Position numbers and translations under genes: made by a program. The notes below the pieces were generated by a model that worked only from the letters and a program-made list of their open reading frames with translations, searched no databases and had not been told where the DNA came from. Of a stretch of DNA of 64,000 nucleotides, positions 50,901 to 61,878 are shown in pieces (the first letter of the stretch is position 1; every line of letters begins with the position of its first letter). Source of the stretch: Daucus carota subsp. sativus (Eukaryota > Streptophyta > Magnoliopsida > Apiales > Apiaceae); NCBI RefSeq assembly GCF_001625215.2, contig NC_030381.2, positions 1,947,131 to 2,011,130 of the forward strand, given 5' to 3'.

Positions 50901-53900
50901 AATTGAGAGCTTCTTCATTCCGCGGAATTAGGGTTTTCCGATTTATCATTCCTATCCTACATTTTGTTTTTCATTTTGCTTTTCACTTTAATGTTCTTAA
51001 TTTTGTGTCTTTATGTTTCTCAGGGTTTCAATTGAATTGGGGCTTCACTGGAACTAGGGCTTCAACAGTGTTTTAATTTAATTGCAACTTCGATTTGCTT
51101 AGATATAAGGTACAATCCGCGGTTATCCTCTACTTTTAACTTTAAATGTGTGCTTTGTTTCAGATTTTATATATAAATGCATGTTTATCTTTGTATCTTT
51201 GTTGTGATTTGTGTTCTATGTTATGTTACCCATCTCTCTGTCTCTCCCCTGTGTCCCCCTCTGTCTCCCTCTCCCTCTCTCTCTCCCCTTTGTTTTGTGA
51301 TGATAGATTGAGTATGTTTATGTTTATGTTTGTTGGTAATAGATTGTATGAGTTTGGGGTTTGTTGGTTTTGTGATGTCAGTATTTTGTGTGTGTGTGTG
51401 TGAGAAAAAGAGAGAGGAGGGGAGGGGGAGAGTGAGACAGAGAGGAATAGAATTTTGGACCTTTTTAAATAAGAAACTGTGTCACTGTTTATGAGTGCGA
51501 GAGAGAGAAGGAGAGAGGGGGGGATGTTATGATTGTTAATTTGTGGCTAGTTATTTCTGTTTGTGTTATCGAACTGAAATTTTTGGGTTGATTGCATTGT
51601 CTGGAATTATAGTTATGTTTAAATTTGAGTTCATTAATCTTGTCTTATTTACATTACGAAGCCTGATTATGTAGATTCGAATCCAATTATGATTTACATG
51701 CTTAAATCATGGATATGTATTATGTTTGCAAACATATGTAAGTTTACATACAGATCTCTTTCTTGTGCCCAAATATTTCTCTTTCTTGTTCAATGGAGTG
51801 ACTGTCACCTTGCTGGTGCACTTGGATTGCTCAGGATTCTAATTTATAAGGTTGTTTACTAGATATATGCATCTATTATTCTATAAAATTATGATGTCTT
51901 CTGAAGCATATGAAGTATCATTGGTATGTAACAGGCATATGAGAGAGGCAAGACGTCTATGTATGTCCATGAGCGAAAAGCTAGCATAAGAGATTTTTAT
52001 GGTTAGTAAGCCTTGGAAAAGGATATTAGAACTGTTTTTTTTATGGTCAGTAAGAATGTGTTAGGTTGCTAAAACAAGCAAAAGAAGAACAAGAGCAGAG
52101 AATCCATGAAGCTTTAACAGGAAAATTTAATGAATGGGAAAACCACAATATATAAGCTTGAAAGTGAGCTTCTAGAGCTCCAAAACCAGGTCTAGAAAGT
52201 TAAAGATAATGATCCTATTTGTATTAATCCTGGTGTTCATCTGAAGCTGGTGTTTTTATTATTTGGTGCAGGTTTGCCTGCACTTTTTCTTCTCATATGT
52301 CTTGCTATCTACACATGAAAAAGAATCAGTGACTATCTCATATTTTCTACAGCCTTTTGTTGTTTTCATGTTCTCTTTCATGGTTAATGCGAATTAGTAC
52401 ATGAAATTTATTTTGCAGAGAATGATGACAGAAGACCAAAGTACCTCGGCTTTTTAAAATATTTGTTCCAAGTATATTGATTGTGATATTAATTAAGTAT
52501 TTACCTATTGCTTTTGTTTCTCCATCCAGCAAAATATACAAAGTTTGTTTGATGTTGTGGTCCATGCTGTTAATGAAGATTATGTGGAAATGGCTCAAGG
52601 ATTTCACCAGGCTTGAGTTTCTTGCTAGTGGAACAGATGACTCCTATTGCCACAGCCTTGGAATCACATATCATGCACTTCATTTATGTATGGAGAAGGG
52701 TGTATTTTAGAGAAAAGGCTAGAGAGCACAGGCTAATTGTTGTTACTTTTAGTTGGTTTTGAATTGTTAGGTAATTTGATTTGGTTGGATTTGTTATGAA
52801 ATTTGTAAGAAAGAATAGTTTATTGGGATGTTTAATATATAAAGAGTATATTTTCAATTTCTTTTAGAATAATGTTGCAAACATGGGACTAGCAAACAGG
52901 TGTCCAAACATGGGACTAACATGTGGGATCCATGTGGACCTAAAAAGTGGGACCTACAGGTGGGACCCACAAATGGGTCCCGCTTTTTTTTTTTTGAAAT
53001 AAGGTCTAACGTAACATAAAATATTTGTTGCTATAAGGTAGTCAGATGTTGCAATAGCGGTCTATTGTGACAGAAAAGCCCGTGTTGCAGTAGGTAACCA
53101 TAATGTTGCAATAGAAGCCTAGGGCAACATCGAAAAAAGCAACTTAAATTTTATGTTGCAATAGCCCATTTTCGGGCTATGGCAACATATTTTGGGGTTA
53201 TTGCATCATTTTTTTGATGTTGTTGAAGGCCATATATGGCGTAGTGAAATGTTTATGAATTATAAACATTACCACTTGCAGCAGTGGGGGGGTCACTATC
53301 TAGAAATTCCTCACGATAATCTGCATTATTTATAAGGCCAAATTTACTCTGTATATTAATAATCATGTATGAGATATATAGTGGATTAGTAATAGAAGAT
53401 TTATAAGTTAATTACCAGGGTCTGAATATGCATCACTATCGTCGCTCATCAATTCAACTGTGTCCGAAAAACCTGAAAAAGTAAAAGATCCTTCTATTTA
53501 TAGTGCTATACAGTGTATAAAAATTTCAATAAACTAATTCACATATAAATGTGATTTTTTACCTATGTGTTCCTGCGTTTCTGGAAAAGAGAAATTTTGT
53601 TGCCTGCTTTGTTTAATTATCCTCTCTTTCAACTTATCTCCGTTTGCAACTTAAAATAAAACACCAGTCATTAAAGAATAAATCTCAAACATATTATAAC
53701 AATAAACCACATTATGTGTAAACAGTTTATACCGCAAACAGAGTGCTTCTTAGCTGAAGCACTTGAAGGATGTTTTTTCTGAGGAATCAAACTGTCATTA
53801 TTCAATATATTGGTGTTGACTGATAGAGGTGTTAAAGGGCTTCTAGAAGTTGTAAATGTACTCCTCTCTGCAATGTCAGTAAGTTGTGTAATATTAGTTT

Positions 53901-54802
53901 ATTCAATGCATGAAAATACACATGTACAAAACGATAAAGTCATACCTGTTTGACAGACTGGTGTTTGTAGTGGTGTTTGTAGTAAACTGGCATTGAATGG
54001 TGATCTTGTTTTACTTTCATAGCGCGGAGGCAAGCGACGGCTCTTCTTTTTGGCACTTTTATCCGACATCATCCCTAGGTCATGATCCCCTAAAATACAG
54101 AGTTTGTTAAACTAATAAAACTATTAATAGCCTAAGACATATCATTAGCAAAGACAAAAGTTTCGAAGTGTATACATATCCTCGAAAATAACGTGGGACT
54201 GGGTGATTCATCCCGTGCAAGCCTCTTGCTGTTGTTCATATCAGAAAGTATGACCCTTGGTGTGTTTGGTGCTAAATCCGGTGCCCCTAATCATGTAATA
54301 CAATCTCCATTAAACTGGTGCTCTTCCGACATTAATTTGAAGCAGTAATTAACTATCACTTACTACATGAATTCGGTGAGGTGCCGACATTTTCTTTTCC
54401 TGAATGGAGTTGGGTAAATTTGACCTTTTCCTTCTGTTCGGAGTCATCTGTATTTACCCACCAATAAAATGACCATGTAATTAACCAAATGTCCAACTAA
54501 AGTCTGAAGATCACCTCTGTAAACATAAACTATAAGCCCCTGCATTACATCAGTTTTCATAACTTACAATTTTCTAAAATGCGATTAACATCCTCTAAAT
54601 TCCTTGGCGGGTGAAAATGTTCTTTCATCATACTCGTGTTGTAGTTAACTATCAAGGGCAAATAACAAAAGAAAATATTAAAGTTAATTACTTGTAGCAT
54701 GAAACATCATCCGATTAATCAATTGAGGGGGAACAAAAATAACTCACAAACATTAGACAACAGAGGTGCTTTCTTCCTTCCATTTTTGCTTGATTCGTCC
54801 AT
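44901..54802 (-). CDS. Helitron Rep/helicase (RepHel) transposase, intact, 17 exons
   Basis: Exons: 54802-54748, 54648-54568, 54447-54364, 54286-54176, 54089-53946, 53867-53733, 53649-53563, 53472-53416, 53320-53273, 50118-49993, 49909-49853, 49759-49703, 49635-48724, 48608-48150, 48064-47812, 47659-46638, 46540-44901. They total 5,328 nt, 1,775 aa, with no stop and matching phases throughout. The HUH nickase motif is GLPHVHMLIWL (His818, His820); the paired catalytic tyrosines are in KYLFKYCLKG (Tyr953, Tyr957). The C-terminal PIF1-type helicase has Walker A GSGGCGKT (1313-1320), Walker B DEAP (1393-1396), FGGDFRQILPV, and near the end AMTINKSQGQ and YVALSRV. The protein would nick, unwind and transfer one strand in rolling-circle transposition. 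The N-terminal ~350 residues come from twelve small exons, many acidic and serine-rich. Intron 9 contains a CACTA element. Confidence 0.92.
50171..53246. mobile_element. Non-autonomous CACTA element 2, in Rep/helicase intron 9 (3,076 bp)
   Basis: Left end CACTACACCATATATGGCCT, right end the reverse complement of CACTACGCCATATATGGCCT, with an AAA duplication (50,168-50,170; 53,247-53,249). Subterminal TGTTGCAATAG repeats and the 3' segment are shared with the element at 38,793. It has a leader-like region (about 50,830-51,110) but no transposase. It lies between exon 9 (ending 53,273) and exon 10 (starting 50,118). Confidence 0.93.
51226..51530. repeat. Pyrimidine and purine simple-sequence tracts inside CACTA element 2
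   Basis: A CT-rich run (about 51,230-51,290) is followed by a GT run (about 51,385-51,402) and a GA/GGGAG-rich run (about 51,403-51,530). Confidence 0.85.
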
Positions 54803-55460
54803 CAATGGTTACCAAAAACTAAATTTCAAAATCCAGTGGAAAATCACACATAAGTTAGCATCTTCACGACAAATTTGAAAATCAGACTAACAAAAATCAT
54901 AGATAACATTAGTCATAACAAAATTAACGATGGTACAATAAAAGCATCTTCACGCAATTTCAGAGATTAAATGAGCACAAAAAAAATTAAAATCGTTGAT
55001 AACATTACTCATAACAGCAGTGACAATGGTATAATACAATCATCTTCAAACAAATTCTGAGATTAAATGAAGTGGAAAATCGCACCTGCCTTGTGTTCTT
55101 GAATTAGTTCTCGGTTTGAAAAAGCAGTGTGTTTAATGATGTTGATATTCAAATTTAGGAGACGACCTCCTATCTAAATTGTTTAAGCTGAAAAGAAAGC
55201 AATTACCCGGAAGATTATAAAGAGGCGGTACAATTGAAGAACTTGATTGCGGACACGTGTTCTTTGAGCCGTGAGAATTTAAAATCAATGGTGTTTGCTT
55301 TTGACATGTGGCCTCTTCTTTCGATGGAGGCTGTAAACCATGTGTGCACCGTATGTTTTATTAAAAAGCAGTGGCAAAAGATGAAAATACGGTTCCTTTT
55401 TGGAGGGCATTTTAGTAAAAGAAGCATGTTTTATCCTTGAGGCTTTATATACTAGGGTGA
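54803..55460 (-). other. Helitron 5' terminal region and Rep/helicase leader
   Basis: Non-coding. From the TC end at 55,460 inward to the Rep/helicase ATG at 54,802. It should hold the replication start and the Rep/helicase promoter. Confidence 0.6.
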
Positions 55461-55461
55461 T

Positions 55462-56176
55462 TTCAACCTGGTTTTAATGGTTTATTTTATTTAACCTTAA
55501 AAATAATAACTATACGGGTCCCTAAATATAAAGTGATGAAATTTAATTTTAAATATAACCGATATAAACAAGTATTCGATGTTTACCTGAAAGCGGATGT
55601 ATACTCGATTTTTTTTGTCATTTTGAGTCTCAAAATTGATATTGAAAATTTATGTGAATACTTTGATATAATTTGCCCAACTTTAGTTTAACATTAAAGT
55701 TCGTCATTCTTATGTTTATATTACAGAAGTAAGTTTGTAAGGAAATAAATAAACTACAAAAGTATCAGAAGTACAAAAAAGCTAGATTCAACAAGTACGT
55801 TTCCTCAAATTTGCGGAATAATGATACAATTTACGAGCATCTTTGGCAGATAATTTGGATATGATCCGACTATTTGGCCAATACAATTTCGACAACTGTT
55901 ATTAGTCATAGATATACGCAACTACAACAATATATGTTATGAAAAATATTAAATTTTTTTTTCTAAATAAAATTTTCAAACTACTTGCCGATAAGTTATA
56001 ATCAGAAAAGCTTTCTGTTAGGAATTTAAATCATATATCAGAGAGCAGTGCTAGGTGTACAAAATTGTACAAAAAATTTATATTGAACATAATAATGTGA
56101 GATAGATTTTAATTGAGATTGGTGATGTAAATACAGAGCCCATTTCAATTAAGACCAACCATACGAGATTATGCCA
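55462..56176. other. Intergenic, right flank of the Helitron
   Basis: AT-rich, no gene. The T at 55,461 is the right half of the AT target. Confidence 0.45.
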
Positions 56177-56650
56177 TCAGAAATTCGAGATTCGAGAAGT
56201 ACTCCAAAGCTTCACATTCAAAGCCTCCTGCATGTCATCAGAAATGAACGCCGTTCGACATAACGGACACGTCACCTACTCGTTATCCATCCAACGGTCC
56301 ACACACTCCCGATGAAATACGTGCCGGCAATTTATCAGTCTTCGAATCTTCTCGCCGCCAGAAAACTCATACAAGCAGACAACACAACTTTCCGGTGGGT
56401 CGACAAGGTCACTGTATTTTACAACTGGCGAAAGCTCCCGTGTTAGCACCGCCGGGGGAGATGGCAATAGTTTGTCGTGTCGGGTTTTGAGTCGTGTTGG
56501 CCAGACGATATCCGGGTCAAGAAATGCCTCGACACATGGCTGGTAAAAGAATATAACGTACAAGAGTTCTTTCATCAAATCAAGAAAGCATGATATGTTG
56601 TATATGAATTTCGGCAAGGAAATATCTTCGTAGCTCGCAGGAAACCCCAT
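56177..56650 (-). pseudogene. BRH1-like RING-H2 protein, copy 3, with a nonsense codon in the RING
   Basis: From MGFPASYEDISLPK the frame matches copies 1 and 2 through CVVC, CRHVFHREC and DRWMDNE, then meets TAG where the relatives have Gln in HEQKTCPLC. After that stop the same frame goes on as VTCPLCRTAFISDDMQEALN...STSRISNF to a natural TGA at 56,177, so a single CAG-to-TAG change is enough to explain it. The 124-residue product keeps six of eight zinc ligands (Cys89, Cys92, Cys108, His110, His113, Cys116) but lacks the last C-x2-C, so it should not fold as a working RING. Promoter-proximal sequence is still like that of copy 2. Confidence 0.85.
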
Positions 56651-56718
56651 GTTGATTGCTATATAGCTCCTCTTCGATGTGTGTTTTTTTACAAACTGTG
56701 CGTGTATTAGATTAGATG

Positions 56719-56727
56719 ATATATATA
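56719..56727 (-). promoter_or_regulatory. TATA box of RING-H2 copy 3
   Basis: A TATATATAT run on the minus strand ~70 bases before the ATG, preceded by TTTCTC where copies 1 and 2 have CTCTCTC. Confidence 0.45.
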
Positions 56728-56894
56728 GAGAAAGTGTTAAATGTAGGAGAGAGCTGCTATCTGATTAATCAGTATAACCTCTTACCGTGTGCAATTATTT
56801 TACATGTGTTATGTTGAGCTTTCTGTCTAGGTTTAAATGTTGGGTTTTAAGTTATTTTCAGCTAAGTGCTTAAAAAATATTTATTCGTATAATA

Positions 56895-57128
56895 CTCGCT
56901 CTGTTTTCAAATACTTGACGCCTGATTTTTTGGTACAATATTCTAAAAGTTTTGACTGCATATTTAAAATTATTGTTTTTAAAATTTTATTTTTTTGAAT
57001 AAAAATATTAAATTTATAATTTAATTTACAAAAATAAAAATTTAAAAATATTAACTCTAACTATGCCGTCAATGCATTTAAAAATGTGTGTACAAAATCA
57101 AACGTAAAATATTAAAAAACAGAAGGAG
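56895..57128. mobile_element. Stowaway-like MITE, degenerate (234 bp)
   Basis: CTCGCTCTGTTTTCAAATAC at the left against CTCCTTCTGTTTTTTAATAT on the opposite strand at the right; TA on the left (56,893-56,894), CA on the right. The arms continue inward (TTTTGACTGCAT). Confidence 0.7.
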
Positions 57129-57883
57129 CAAGTGAGAAGTGGATTTTGATGGATATGTATTGATACTGACAAAAGAAGATAGGGGAGAATTAGAAATGGT
57201 AACAAACTAACAATATTAACCAGTTTTTTCAACTTTACTACCCCTCTTTCTCTACTGAGCTTCATGTTTCTGCTTCTTTTTTCTTAGTAGCTTCTTAATT
57301 AGAAAGGTTTCTGTCATTTACACAAATATATAAAGAAAAACATAAACTCATTTTGACAAATTAAGAAGCTCAGCTTGTTACCAGCAGCAAACATGCACCA
57401 TATTTCACTCAAATAATTTAATGTCATTAATGTATTGTTAGCCTTTTGCTCTAGTTCCACGCTTCCACTTGGGCTTTTTTAGTCCTACCCACAAGGCCAC
57501 AATTGAATACTTCATCCATCTAGCTAGGTAGAATGTTTACTTCCGGTCATCACTTTAGGGTTGTTAAATTAATGACCGGGATAGATCGGAAGTCTTTCTT
57601 GATTCATCTCAAACGAGCTGGACATCCTACGTTGCAACATATTCCCTTGTCTTTCTGAGCTGGTAGCACGCATTTTAATACTCTATACTTCTATAATTTA
57701 ATTTAAAGATATTTTTTCTGAATAAATTTTTATACGTAAGTTATTATTCAGAAAAAATAATTTAAAATAAATTATATAACTATATTTTATAAAAATATTA
57801 AAATACGGGTCGAGTAATAATAGAAAGATCTGTATAAAATTGAATGACAGCGGAGGAAATACTACCGCTCGGGACGGTGTTCA
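57129..57883. other. Intergenic with a likely decayed Stowaway
   Basis: No gene. About 57,665-57,860 has a foldback (TTTTTCTGAATAA...TTATTCAGAAAAA) and ends GGAGGAAATACT, resembling a degraded Stowaway copy. Confidence 0.4.
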
Positions 57884-58516
57884 TACGCAGGCAGGGACGA
57901 AGCTACATAGGGGCCAGAAGGGGCCATGGCCCCCCCTAGGATTTCCATAGTATTGTAATTTTTATTATATAATTTTGAAAAAAATTGTATTTTATCTATA
58001 TATTTATATAAATATAAAAATTTGGCCCCCCTCAAAAAATATTTGTTCGCTTCTAAAAAATATTTAACATTGTAAAATAAAGTTTTAATTCTTAGATTTT
58101 TCTAATTTATTGTATTAGACCAAATTTAAAAATAAAAATAAACAAAAATATGGATATATATACAATTATACTAATTTAAAAGGAAAGATCGTAAATTGTG
58201 ATATGTGATAAATATAAATGTCAATATGGTTCTTCTTTAAAAATAAAAATCTTTGGTGGAGGTCTTATCCAAAAAACTTATACCTCACTTCACTTCTTCA
58301 TTTTCATAGAATAGTTAGTCCTCGTGCATTATAAATTTATTATTTAATATTAATGTTGATCTACTCATCTTCAATTTAAATTCATCATCCAGGTAATATT
58401 TTTACTTATTTAAATTATAACTTGTCGTCTTCTAAATAAGTATAATATTTTTTTTAAGTATAATAAACATTTTTTTTTGAAAAGGAGTAAGTATAATAAA
58501 CATAATATTTAGTTTT

Positions 58517-59510
<994 letters not shown>

Positions 59511-59848
59511 TTTAGTTTTTGAGATATTGTCAAAATACAATTTCATATAATGTGTGTTACTTGCTAATTAAAGATTACTATAACTTAGAGTTATTATGAT
59601 GAGTTTCCTGACCATTTATACTTAAATATATTTAAAGAAAAATAGCTAAATATTTTTGTTGACACTATTATAAATTTGATTTCCTGATTTAAAAGAGCGC
59701 AAAGCTCTACTATAATTTTTTTACTAGTATTTTTGTATTTATTTTATAATGAATATTTTATAGTGCTGATGAAAAATTTTACTGTATCGAAGAAAAAAAA
59801 TTTCGGCCCCCCTTACAGACGTTTGCTGGCTTCGTCCCTGTACGCAGG

Positions 59849-60502
59849 TACTGTAAAATTTATGAATAACGGGTACTCCCTCAATTTCCTATGTATCTTT
59901 CAATATTTTACGTGAGTTTGAAGCAGTATTTTAATTTTGTTATAAATTATAGTTTAAAAATAAATTATATAATTTTAAATTTTCTGATAAATATTTTTAT
60001 TAAAATATCTATAAATAAATTTATGAATAATTATGAAACAATATTTTATATATTTTGCATGTTAACATTAAGTAATAAAAAATGATTAAAAAAATAAGAA
60101 TAACGAATGAAGTAGTAGTCAGTAGACGTCGCATTGCTGTTTGGTTACGATCTCTCAATCATAAAAATATAATACAACACTAAAAAACGGGAGACACGTC
60201 CGGCTGCAGAAGAGTACATTAAAAATCACTCTCAAGATGCTCAAAATGGCTGAACATGAAAAATAGACATGCGATTCATAGCAATTGGCCGTATTTATTT
60301 GTATTTGAAATATAAGCTTCTTTGGTCGTCAAAAAGAGGGGGAAGAAAAGACATGCAGGGTGAGACGGGGATGAAAATTAAGCAATATAATAAAATTTTA
60401 ATTATGATTATTTATAGTGACAGGTTAAATTGGAATTATAATATTATATCATGTAAGTTTTGTTTCATGGTAGTGAATATATTGATTAGCTATATTTTAT
60501 AG
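59849..60502. other. Spacer with a degenerate Stowaway-like segment
   Basis: TACTCCCTCAATTTCCTATG at 59,874 looks like a Stowaway left end; a faint right end (GAATGAAGTAGTA) is near 60,103-60,115. The rest shows nothing recognisable. Confidence 0.45.
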
Positions 60503-60529
60503 TAACACTACAAGAAAACGCGAATCTGC

Positions 60530-61335
60530 CAACCAAATTTACCAACGGAATCGTTTTGGTTGCAGTTTCCCAACGGAATGCTGACTGATTAGTAGGCAGG
60601 CCACGGTCAAACACTCAACAACGGAATACCAACCGTTCCCCAACCAATAATTAACAACGGAAGATTCCGTTGGGAAATGTTGGCGCCAAAATCACCCGCT
60701 GCTCGGCAATGACAGAATTACTTACGAATTGCCAACGAAAATTTTAGCAACGGAATACCAACGGAGTTTTTACGGATTACCAACGGATATTCTGTTGGTA
60801 ATGTGGTAGTACATTCGTCATTAATTCATTTGGTAATTCCGTTGCTAATCGGTCAGTAAATGGGGGTGACTTTTACAAAATAGAGGCGTTGGTAATTCGT
60901 TGGTATTTTAGATCGGTCACCTTTTCTTACCGTTGGGAATCGGTTGGTAAAATAGATCGGTCAACTCGATATCCGTTGGTAAACCGTTGGTATCTTGAAC
61001 ATATTTAATACATTGGCAGACAGTTGGTACTATTATTCAGTCACTTTTTCATCCGTTGGCAATCGGTTGGTAAACTAGATCGGTCAGCTCAACTTCCGTT
61101 GGTAAACCGTCGGTAAAGATCAACGGTCATTTTTCCGTTGGTAATCCGTCAGTATCCAAAACATATTAAATAATATATTGGCAGACAGATGATAATTTAA
61201 CTCAGTCACCTTTTTAACCGTTGGCAATCGGTTGGTAAAGGAGATCGGTCAACTCGATATCCGTTGGTAAACCGTTGGTAAGGTACAGCTGTCATATTTT
61301 CCGTTGGTAATCCGTCAGTATTCAAACATATTAAA
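60530..61335. repeat. CACTA subterminal repeat array (CCGTTGGTAA/CCAACGGAA)
   Basis: The heptamer CCGTTGG occurs at least ten times, mostly as CCGTTGGTAA, with variants CGGTTGGTAA and CCGTCAGTA, and CCAACGGAAT in the opposite orientation in the first 250 bases. This fits binding sites for a TNPA-like protein. GATCGGTCA also recurs between them. Confidence 0.9.
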
Positions 61336-61339
61336 AAGA

Positions 61340-61878
61340 TTGACAGACAGTTTCTTCTTTCTTTCTACGTTTTCTAAACTTATATCCTCTCATTTTCTCT
61401 CCTCATAGCAACTGAAAATAGCTAAAATCATCTCAATTTTTCCCATTTGGATCGAAGCTATTTACAAGAAGGTTAGTTATTCTTCATGTACATTCTAATA
61501 TTTATTCGTTATTATAATATAAATTATTTATGTTGATAATCTTTTAGTGTTGTGAAGAATTAAAACAATATTCATGTTTGATAGTATTTTATAAAAAATT
61601 TATAATTGACCATGTATATATGTGTTGATAATGTGATAGTCTAATTAGTGGTTAATTAGATATAATTTTTAGCAATTATGCACTACATTATGTGTAATAA
61701 GATTTAACAAATACATAAATCTAAACATGATGTTTGAAAACAATATAGTTCTAGTTATATTAACATGTGTTAGTTATTGATTTGGAAGAATCATTTATAT
61801 TGACTTGATATATTTCACTAAATAAATTTTAGTTAAAATATTGTTGTTACTGAATTTTTATGTAGGTGGTCTTGAAAC
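61340..61878 (+). other. Leader of the CACTA transposase gene with probable intron
   Basis: A pyrimidine-rich leader ends at about 61,470 (TTACAAGAAG|GTTAGTTA) and rejoins at TTTTATGTAG|GTGG near 61,865, just before the ATG at 61,879. Both sites are inferred. Confidence 0.5.

Larger units (their letters stand above)
35323..55460 (-). mobile_element. Helitron with complete gene set (20.1 kb with two nested CACTA elements; ~14.4 kb without)
   Basis: Read on the minus strand it begins TCACCCTAGTATATAAAGCC at 55,460 and ends GGGCAACAAATCCTAG at 35,323, sitting between host A (35,322) and T (55,461) on the plus strand with no target duplication, as Helitrons do. A GCGAAGC mini-hairpin with a partly mismatched stem lies ~10 bases before CTAG. 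It carries, on the minus strand, a Rep/helicase gene (44,901-54,802) and two RPA70-like genes (41,917-44,285; 36,368-38,681), plus a small plus-strand gene near its 3' end. All three large genes splice in frame. Two CACTA elements lie inside (38,793-41,482; 50,171-53,246). Rep/helicase and RPA are the expected gene set of plant autonomous Helitrons. Confidence 0.9.
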
